This document shows, piece after piece, positions 1 to 5,323 of a stretch of DNA of 5,323 nucleotides (position 1 is the stretch's first letter; the number at the start of each line of letters is the position of its first letter). The DNA is taken from NCBI GenBank assembly GCA_002696885.1, contig NZSO01000032.1:1-5323 (forward strand), read 5' to 3'. The translations under genes and the position numbers were made by a program. The notes under the pieces are model-generated. The model worked only from the letters and a program-made list of their open reading frames with translations. It made no database searches and was not told where the DNA came from. Origin of the DNA: Verrucomicrobiales bacterium. Lineage in GTDB: Bacteria; Verrucomicrobiota; Verrucomicrobiia; Verrucomicrobiales; DEV007.

Positions 1-236
1 CGCTCCGCGGCAGCAAGCGCTTCATAATATTTTTTTGATTTTACTCCCACTTTCGACGTTCCCTTGGGTTGAACGATAAAGGAACCATCCTGAGGCTGAG
101 ATTTTTTATCCTTATCTAATATAGGTTGAGACTGAAAGTTAGGTGATTCAGGGACCACTTCAATTTCTTTGGTCGAATTACAGGAACTAATAACCATGCA
201 TGATAGTACTAACAGATGACTTCTTAATATTTTCAT
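1..236 (-). CDS. Partial lipoprotein of unknown function (N-terminal 78 residues)
   Basis: An ATG at 234-236 opens a frame that runs without a stop off the left edge, giving 78 complete codons; the C-terminus is not in the window. The product begins MKILRSHLLVLSCMVISSC: a short basic n-region, a hydrophobic stretch at residues 7-16, then a lipobox I16-S17-S18-C19. This predicts signal peptidase II cleavage before Cys19, lipidation and membrane anchoring. Asn at +2 gives no clear sorting call. Residues 20-68 are rich in Lys, Ser, Pro, Gln and Glu and look like a disordered linker. From about residue 69 (KKYYEALAAAE) an alanine-rich helix seems to begin, possibly the first helix of a helical-repeat domain, but too little is visible to name a family. 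The start lies 16 nt after the hydrolase stop, so it is probably the distal gene of the same transcript. The leader before the ATG is A-rich (TTTGAAAAA) with no Shine-Dalgarno motif. The lipoprotein call is fairly firm; the function is unknown. Confidence 0.8.
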   Translation of the reverse strand, partial: MKILRSHLLVLSCMVISSCNSTKEIEVVPESPNFQSQPILDKDKKSQPQDGSFIVQPKGTSKVGVKSKKYYEALAAAE

Positions 237-252
237 TTTTTCAAATTAAACT

Positions 253-1068
253 TTATTCTGGAATATATCCTGACCTGATTAACCAGTCATGAAGTAAGGT
301 AGACCATTTTTTATTTCCTTTCGTGCCTAGGCCAACACCATGCCTTCCCTTTTGAAAAAGGTGAAATTCACATGGAATTTTAAATTTATTCAAAGCAGAA
401 ACAAAAAGCAGGGCATTTTCTGCAGGCACTGCTTGATCCTCGTAAGTATGAAAGATAAAAGTGGGCGGAGTCGCTTGATTAACTTGCGTTTCTAGAGACA
501 TCTTTGAAACTAAAATAGGATCAGGATTTATTCCCAATAAATTTCTTTTTGATCCTTCATGAGTGACTCCCTTTTTCATAGATAGCACAGGGTAAGCAAG
601 CACAAGAAAATTTGGCCTATTTGAAATTTTTGTAAATTGCGTAGCCGCTGTTGCAGCTAAATGCCCTCCTGCAGAAAACCCCATAACACCAACTTGGGAA
701 GAATTAATATTATATAATTTTGATTTTTCCCTAACATATTTAATAGCTCCTAACACATCGTTTTTGGGAAGGGGGTGGCGATATGGTGAAACTCTATATT
801 TTAGAACAAATGCAGCAATTCCCTTTTTAGAAAACCACTCACCAACCTCATTACCTTCATAGGTCATAACACATGTTCCATAGCCACCTCCTGGGCAAAT
901 AATTACGGCAGGAGTTTCGTTGGGCATTTTTTTAGGAAGATGAATAGTCAGTGTAACATTTTCCGCACCTGGTCCAGCATTTTCATTATGCCATAATTTT
1001 ATTGTCTCTGATTTAGCCTTGATAATTAAAATAGCAAAGATGGTTATGATATAATTTATTGTGCGCAT
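253..1068 (-). CDS. Secreted alpha/beta-hydrolase, acetyl-esterase / BD-FAE-like
   Basis: A complete 271-residue serine hydrolase. Residues 1-20 look like a Sec signal peptide: Arg2, a hydrophobic core IITIFAILII at 7-16, and a signal peptidase I site A18-K19-S20|E21. The mature protein is therefore likely periplasmic or secreted. It opens with the LW...NAGPGAEN motif (25-37) typical of bacterial esterases often annotated as acetylxylan esterase or 'xylanase'. The oxyanion-hole loop is CPGGGYG (58-64), the nucleophile elbow is GFSAGG with Ser132 (codon 673-675), the acid is Asp211 in YEDQAVP (codon 436-438), and the base is His243 in GRHGVG (codon 340-342). The triad and length are normal for the family, so the enzyme should be active. 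Known relatives remove acetyl or feruloyl groups from plant or algal polysaccharides; the substrate here cannot be read from sequence. The ATG lies 3 nt after the hybrid-kinase stop, implying co-transcription and perhaps translational coupling; no Shine-Dalgarno is visible. The fold is certain; the exact esterase type is not. Confidence 0.93.
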   Translation of the reverse strand: MRTINYIITIFAILIIKAKSETIKLWHNENAGPGAENVTLTIHLPKKMPNETPAVIICPGGGYGTCVMTYEGNEVGEWFSKKGIAAFVLKYRVSPYRHPLPKNDVLGAIKYVREKSKLYNINSSQVGVMGFSAGGHLAATAATQFTKISNRPNFLVLAYPVLSMKKGVTHEGSKRNLLGINPDPILVSKMSLETQVNQATPPTFIFHTYEDQAVPAENALLFVSALNKFKIPCEFHLFQKGRHGVGLGTKGNKKWSTLLHDWLIRSGYIPE

Positions 1069-1071
1069 AAA

Positions 1072-3336
1072 TTATTTTAGTAATTTTTTGACTAAAGAAT
1101 TTAACTCTTGAGGTTTATATGGCTTCGGCAACACAGCATCGAACCCATACTCCTTCGGATTTGACATGACAGGGTCATCAGAATAACCACTAGAGACGAT
1201 GGCCTTTACATCAGGATTAATTTTGCGTATCTCTTTAATTGCATCAACACCACCCATTCCATTTGGAATAGACAGATCCATAATGATTAGATCAAATGGC
1301 TTACCTGATTTAAATCTTTCATGATAGGTAGAAACCGTTTCACTTCCCTCCTCTGTTTCTGAAACAGAATATCCCTCATTTATAAGGTTCGCCACAAGCA
1401 ATTGCCTAATCAAAGAATCATCCTCAAGAATTAGAATACTTGAGGCACTCAATAATTCAGGAGTAAGAGCTTTATGGTCGCCCCTTTGATGAGCTGTACT
1501 CAAAACAGGCAAGACTATATAAATTGAAGTTCCAAAACCCGGGGCAGATTGAACTCCAATACTACCTTGATGGGCCTCAATTATTGAGGAACAGACAGTT
1601 AAGCCTATACCAGTCGCGTTAGCATCACTCTTTGTAGTAAAATATGGTTCAAATATTTTATCTAATTTATTTTCTTTAATACCATGACCATTATCTGAAA
1701 TTTCAATAAGTAGATAATTTGTCGAATAGTCATGTACCAATGATGCTGGTAGCTTTTGGGAATAATTTGAATTGGGGCCATAATTCCTTAGTTTTACTAA
1801 TAATTCACCCCCCCCAGTCATCGCCTCTTCCGCATTTCTAATCAAATTTTCAATAACACGTTTAATTTGTCCGGGATCCACTTCAACTCTCCACAGGTCG
1901 TCGGGTAAATCGAAATCATAGTTGATCAGTTCATTTCTTTGGATGTCGTTGCTAATTTCATGAACGATTCCGCTTAAATCTAAACTCTGCTTTATAGGAG
2001 CTCCACCTTTGGCAAAAGTTAAAAGTTGTTGAATTCTGTTTTGAGCTCTAATCGTGCCAGACAACGCGCTTTCCACTTCATCATAACCCTCTGCAGCATT
2101 AGGAATTTTAATTTTTGCCAAAGAAAGGTTACCTAAAATAACGGTTAAGAGGTTGTTAAAATCATGAGCAAACCCCCTAGCCATTAACCCGAGACTTTCT
2201 AATCTCTCCGTTCGAAGAGCGCTCTCAGACTGTTTAACTCTTTGGGTGATATCTGTTAACTGAATTAACATTCCATCTCCATAAGGGTGCCCTATCAACT
2301 CATGCCAAAGATCTTTATCATCATGAAAAACATCAAACCTGAATCCTTCACGATTTTCCATAGCTATTTTAGCACTCGCAGTGGATTCTTTCGAAAAGGA
2401 TGGGCAATTTGATTCCAAAAAATTATAATTATTTAAGAAACCAATATCAAAATCAAAGAAATTGATTGCTGAGTCGTTAGCAAAAGTTACACGCCAATTC
2501 TGATCGACTAACAATAATGGATCAACAAGCCCATTTATAATTTTCCTTATGGAATCGATTTTTTCTTCATCCTGTACTAAGGAATCATCATTAGTTGAAT
2601 TAAGATGTCGAAAAACTACAACTATCCCCACCAATGATCCATCTTGATCTCGTAGCGGTGTTGAACTGTTTTGTATTGGCAAGCGCAGCCCCTTTTTATT
2701 AGAGAGAAAAATATTTTGAACTGAATTGCCAACTTTATGATTACTAAATTGAATAGGAACTTCATCGCCAAGGCCATTATTCACTGAAAAAACATCCTGA
2801 AGAACCATTCTCTTGGCCTCACTTAGTTTCCATCCGGTCAGACTTTCCGCAGCTGGATTCATATATGTTACGTTTCCGACAATGTCTGTCGAAATAATTC
2901 CATCTGGCATGCACTTTAAAGCATTTAAGAAATCTTTTTCACTTTTAATTTTAACCTCATTGTTCTCTAAACTCAGAAAAGATTTTTCAACAGCGTATCT
3001 TAAATCGGTGCCCGTAAAGGGCTTAATAAGGTAATTGCTTTGATTTAAAAGATTAGCGCTTTGGAGTAAGTTTATTTCAGATTTCGGTGCCAGATAGAGT
3101 ATTGGCTTTTGGTGATTGGATTTGATTTTATTTGCTAGGTTTACTGAACGCGCGGCCCCTGACTCACAAATATTCATAATGACTAATTCAGGATCACGAT
3201 TATTCACATCTTCAATTGCTTCGACCTCATTTCTAGCCACCACAGTAGGACCCATATTCAAATTGATAATAGATTCAGTAATCCGTTCAAGATCCCCTCC
3301 ATCATGGTCAACTAAAAGGATGCGTGAAAGTTTCAT
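1072..3336 (-). CDS. Soluble hybrid histidine kinase, REC-PAS-PAS-HisKA-HATPase_c-REC
   Basis: A complete 754-residue sensor kinase with no transmembrane segment or signal peptide, so cytosolic. Domains: an N-terminal receiver (3-120); a PAS domain (133-245, with NPAAESLTGW at 160-169); a second, weaker PAS domain (260-366, ending LTDITQRVK); a HisKA dimerisation domain (about 375-443) with phosphoacceptor His391 in FAHDFNNLLT (codon 2164-2166); HATPase_c (about 485-611); and a C-terminal receiver (632-754). The ATPase has its N-box (N497..N501-A-E-E-A), G1 (D548-N-G-H-G), F-box (FEPYFTTK, 562-569) and G2 (G576-I-G-L), so the kinase should be active. The C-terminal receiver is intact (E638/D639, phosphoacceptor Asp687, Ser716, Lys738). 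The N-terminal receiver is degenerate: the phosphoacceptor position is Asn55, the second acid is His11, the Thr/Ser position is Ala83, and only Asp10 and Lys105 remain. There is no HPt or DNA-binding domain, so the next phosphorelay partner is encoded elsewhere. It starts 26 nt after the upstream PAS-protein stop, with no clear Shine-Dalgarno. The ligand is unknown. Confidence 0.95.
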   Translation of the reverse strand: MKLSRILLVDHDGGDLERITESIINLNMGPTVVARNEVEAIEDVNNRDPELVIMNICESGAARSVNLANKIKSNHQKPILYLAPKSEINLLQSANLLNQSNYLIKPFTGTDLRYAVEKSFLSLENNEVKIKSEKDFLNALKCMPDGIISTDIVGNVTYMNPAAESLTGWKLSEAKRMVLQDVFSVNNGLGDEVPIQFSNHKVGNSVQNIFLSNKKGLRLPIQNSSTPLRDQDGSLVGIVVVFRHLNSTNDDSLVQDEEKIDSIRKIINGLVDPLLLVDQNWRVTFANDSAINFFDFDIGFLNNYNFLESNCPSFSKESTASAKIAMENREGFRFDVFHDDKDLWHELIGHPYGDGMLIQLTDITQRVKQSESALRTERLESLGLMARGFAHDFNNLLTVILGNLSLAKIKIPNAAEGYDEVESALSGTIRAQNRIQQLLTFAKGGAPIKQSLDLSGIVHEISNDIQRNELINYDFDLPDDLWRVEVDPGQIKRVIENLIRNAEEAMTGGGELLVKLRNYGPNSNYSQKLPASLVHDYSTNYLLIEISDNGHGIKENKLDKIFEPYFTTKSDANATGIGLTVCSSIIEAHQGSIGVQSAPGFGTSIYIVLPVLSTAHQRGDHKALTPELLSASSILILEDDSLIRQLLVANLINEGYSVSETEEGSETVSTYHERFKSGKPFDLIIMDLSIPNGMGGVDAIKEIRKINPDVKAIVSSGYSDDPVMSNPKEYGFDAVLPKPYKPQELNSLVKKLLK
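1808..1815. repeat. 8-bp C/G homopolymer in the kinase ATPase domain
   Basis: Eight consecutive C on the plus strand (G on the coding strand) encode most of Gly508-Gly510, in codons GGG-GGG-GGT, just after the N-box of the hybrid kinase. The surroundings are AT-rich and alternative glycine codons were available, so the run stands out. Loss of one G leads to TAG within a few codons, and gain of one G creates TGA at once. Either slip would remove the G1 and G2 boxes and the C-terminal receiver. The glycine-rich turn itself is normal in this family ('AM..GG'), so selection on the protein may explain part of the run. Confidence 0.9.
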
Positions 3337-3362
3337 TAAAGGTACGAGTATTATTAAATAAT
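3337..3362 (-). other. Intergenic spacer between PAS protein and hybrid kinase
   Basis: This 26-nt spacer is the longest gap in the window. Read on the coding strand, it begins with an all-AT inverted repeat (3350-3362, ATTATT/AATAAT arms around one base) directly after the upstream stop, followed by TACTCGTACCTTTA before the kinase ATG at 3334-3336. There is no GGAGG-like ribosome binding site, no GC-rich stem with a T-run, and too little room for a convincing -35/-10 promoter. It is best read as a simple intra-operon junction; the AT palindrome is probably composition-driven. Confidence 0.5.
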
Positions 3363-5323
3363 TTAGCGATATTTAAATTCAATCGAAACTTCGTTAATTA
3401 GGTCAGAATACAATTCAAATGAGCCATCTATTTTTTCAATCATTGAGCCTATAAACTTCAATTGATTACCAAAAAAATTATCTGAAAAAGTTTCTGAGGA
3501 ATCTAATTGTACATCATGAGTAATAGAAACTTTACCGTAACTGTCTCTATTATCGATGAAGATAGATAATCCAACAATTACATCACTATTGTCATCACAA
3601 ACATTCTGAAAAATGTTTTTCATTATCCCATTAATTACTAGCGCAAGATATATTGACTTTAGCGTAGGAATTAATACCTCAGAAGAATCAATTTTCTGAT
3701 TCACTTTTAAGGGATCGCTTTGAGAAAAGCTAAAATAATTCATGTGAATCTGTGGATTCGAATCAGCAGGAGATAATAAAATTAGGAATTTTAGGAGCTC
3801 GTAACAATAGTCCCCAAATCTTACAAATTGTACGTCATTCTTTTCCTCAACAAATGATCCTAAAAGTCCTAGAGCTTGGATACGGGATTCCAAAATGCTT
3901 TTAGACTCAATATTAACCTCGTCATAATCACTAAATAATTCAGAGAGTATAAGAGTATTCAGATCTTGATTCTTTATTAATTCACTTTTTGAAGAACCTG
4001 AATCTGATGCAACACTCAAAGAAACATCTGAAATAGACATAACGACTCCACCCTGTTCCATGATTCTGGGTTTAAATTCAAATACACTTTCACCATATTT
4101 TTCCGTCATTACCGGAAAAGTTGCTGTGAGTCCCCTAGACCACACTAATGAATTCCAGCGAGCAATTATTTCGTCATAATTTTCGTCATTTTTGACAATG
4201 AGATGACGCTTTAACCAATTATCTATATTTTCACACTCTAATAAATCATTACCCATCATCAATATCGCGGCTGAATTCGCATATATTATTTTACCCTCCA
4301 TCGATATGACCACCACGGAACTTGGAAGGATATCTGCAATGTTTAATAATTCAGTATAACGAGATTCCAACTCTATATTTCTCTTACTAATTCGTTCAAG
4401 CTCTACCCGAGAGCTCATTAGCTGAGCCTCGTAACGAGCAGCTTTTTGATTCGAAGAATCCAACTTATTGTCTTCAAAAATTTCATAGGCCACTCCATAG
4501 ACTACATCTTTGATAGGACATCCAAAAACTTTTAAGACGCAGTCCTCTCCATTTATTCTGCTTAAAGTTAATTCATCCTCGAATGAGCTGTTTGATTCAA
4601 GAGAATGCGCAATTAATTTTCTGAACTTTGAATTCTGACCATAATTCAAGAGTGAATTTATTTTTTCCGTGTAACTCACCTCTAATTCATTCCCAAAAAC
4701 ACATGACCACTGATCATTACTCCCATCAATGAGCCCAATTGAATTAGCCCTCCATGCTGGAACTGGAATCATATTTAATAAATTTGAAACAGTTACAGGT
4801 AAATGAGATCTGTCTGAAAAAATATCAGCGCAAACCCCCATTCGAATCATACCATCTATTATCCCATTGTTATCTCGTTTCGGTGAATTTGACCATATAA
4901 TACGATTATAGTTACCATGGCCGTCCAAAATAATATCTTCACTCTTTTCTGGAAAATTAAATATTTGATCCGAAATCAAGGACTGAGAAAATCCGGCGAA
5001 TTGAGATCTTGAAGAATTTTTTTCACTCCCCTCAAGAAAGACATCCCAATAATAACTTCCCAAATCTTTATCAGGATCCCAATCTATCAATTGTTTTGCA
5101 GCTCTATTGCTTCGAGTTACCCTGCCCTTGTGATCCAGGAAAATGACAGGCATGATTTGATTCGATATAACTGCCTCTGATAAGTCATGATCCAAACAAC
5201 GTCTTGATTGGAACTTTTTTTCAGTATCTATGGAGTGAAACGATACCGTATATCCCTCATCTTTATTAATCTCGCTAACCCAAGGCCTTATATGCCACCT
5301 TATCCATTCTGAGGTTCCATTAG
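3363..5323 (-). CDS. Multi-PAS sensor protein with degenerate HisKA_2-type kinase core (5'-partial)
   Basis: The frame is open from the stop at 3363-3365 through the right edge: at least 652 residues, with the true start outside. Residues are numbered here from the TTG at 5193-5195. The 42 codons before that TTG encode NGTSEWIRWHIRPW and then EGYTVSFHSIDTEKK, the end (PAC part) of a PAS_3-type domain, so the TTG is internal. Next come a PAS domain (about 5-128), a diverged PAS-like domain (about 136-242), a probable coiled coil (about 250-288) and another PAS domain (about 283-395). The C-terminal part (404-610) resembles HisKA_2 plus HATPase_c: IKNQDLNTLILSELF aligns with the 'VKNNLQ' helix, and RIQALGLL (438-445) with GDYCYELLKFL (461-471) matches the second helix and its continuation. 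However, the His-His pair is Ser404-Glu405, the N-box Glu is Gly523 (Asn522 and Asn527 remain), and the glycines of G1 (about 559-566) and G2 (about 577-586) are missing. I infer a pseudokinase. No membrane segment is visible. It lies 26 nt upstream of the hybrid kinase, its likely partner. The PAS content is clear; the pseudokinase reading is probable. Confidence 0.88.
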   Translation of the reverse strand, partial: NGTSEWIRWHIRPWVSEINKDEGYTVSFHSIDTEKKFQSRRCLDHDLSEAVISNQIMPVIFLDHKGRVTRSNRAAKQLIDWDPDKDLGSYYWDVFLEGSEKNSSRSQFAGFSQSLISDQIFNFPEKSEDIILDGHGNYNRIIWSNSPKRDNNGIIDGMIRMGVCADIFSDRSHLPVTVSNLLNMIPVPAWRANSIGLIDGSNDQWSCVFGNELEVSYTEKINSLLNYGQNSKFRKLIAHSLESNSSFEDELTLSRINGEDCVLKVFGCPIKDVVYGVAYEIFEDNKLDSSNQKAARYEAQLMSSRVELERISKRNIELESRYTELLNIADILPSSVVVISMEGKIIYANSAAILMMGNDLLECENIDNWLKRHLIVKNDENYDEIIARWNSLVWSRGLTATFPVMTEKYGESVFEFKPRIMEQGGVVMSISDVSLSVASDSGSSKSELIKNQDLNTLILSELFSDYDEVNIESKSILESRIQALGLLGSFVEEKNDVQFVRFGDYCYELLKFLILLSPADSNPQIHMNYFSFSQSDPLKVNQKIDSSEVLIPTLKSIYLALVINGIMKNIFQNVCDDNSDVIVGLSIFIDNRDSYGKVSITHDVQLDSSETFSDNFFGNQLKFIGSMIEKIDGSFELYSDLINEVSIEFKYR

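Noticed and set aside
237..252. Bacteroidota-type promoter (TAnnTTTG -7 element) before the lipoprotein
   Set aside because: The coding-strand TTTAATTTG is one base off the TAnnTTTG spacing, and there is no suitable -33 element. It lies only a few bases from the ATG, so it is more likely a plain A/T-rich junction.
2813..3034. Plus-strand open frame of about 73 codons
   Set aside because: It lies wholly inside the hybrid-kinase gene on the opposite strand, over the first PAS domain, with no recognisable domain or start signal. It is a shadow frame.
3116..3361. Plus-strand open frame of about 81 codons
   Set aside because: It is antisense to the N-terminal receiver of the hybrid kinase and has no recognisable domain. 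It is a shadow of a well-supported gene.
3350..3362. AT-only inverted repeat ATTATT-A-AATAAT as a terminator or operator
   Set aside because: The arms are six A/T pairs with a one-base centre, which cannot form a stable hairpin, and no T-run follows on the coding strand. It is expected by chance in such AT-rich sequence.
5193..5195. TTG as the start codon of the multi-PAS protein
   Set aside because: Upstream in-frame codons to the window edge encode conserved PAS/PAC sequence, and no ribosome binding site precedes the TTG, so it is an internal Leu codon.
1..5323. CRISPR arrays, tRNA or rRNA genes, insertion sequences or attachment sites
   Set aside because: No regularly spaced repeats, cloverleaf-like segments, transposase motifs or flanking direct repeats were seen. 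The window is almost completely filled by four coding genes on the minus strand.

Overview
The window is AT-rich bacterial DNA. Four tightly spaced genes all read on the minus strand, so transcription runs from the right edge to the left. I infer a single operon: the gaps between genes are 26, 3 and 16 nt, and I see no terminator or convincing internal promoter in any of them. The species cannot be named from the sequence. A secreted esterase of the 'LW..E.APGA' type beside a cytosolic PAS hybrid kinase with an 'AHDFNNLLT' H-box is a combination familiar from Verrucomicrobiota, Planctomycetota and related environmental lineages. Verrucomicrobiota is my low-confidence guess. None of the three internal starts has a recognisable Shine-Dalgarno sequence.

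Layout in the order of transcription: (1) 5323-3363, a multi-PAS sensor protein whose 5' end lies beyond the right edge. The frame is open through the edge, and the first TTG (5193-5195) is not a credible start because a PAS/PAC segment is already being encoded upstream of it. Its C-terminus looks like a HisKA_2/HATPase_c histidine kinase core that has lost the phosphoacceptor His and the ATP-lid glycines, so it is a probable pseudokinase. (2) 3336-1072, a 754-residue soluble hybrid histidine kinase, REC-PAS-PAS-HisKA-HATPase_c-REC. The kinase core and the C-terminal receiver have all key residues, but the N-terminal receiver has Asn in place of the phosphoacceptor Asp. (3) 1068-253, an exported alpha/beta-hydrolase of the acetyl-esterase/BD-FAE type with a complete Ser-Asp-His triad. 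(4) 236-1, the start of a lipoprotein of unknown function that runs off the left edge.

Working model (inference): the multi-PAS pseudokinase and the hybrid kinase form one cytosolic signalling module. The competent kinase passes phosphate to its own C-terminal receiver and on to an HPt protein or regulator encoded elsewhere. The degenerate kinase core and the degenerate receiver would act as protein-interaction or regulatory modules. The co-transcribed esterase and lipoprotein act outside the cytoplasm, possibly on esterified carbohydrate. An 8-G tract inside the kinase ATPase domain, where a one-base slip either way produces an immediate stop, is the other notable feature.
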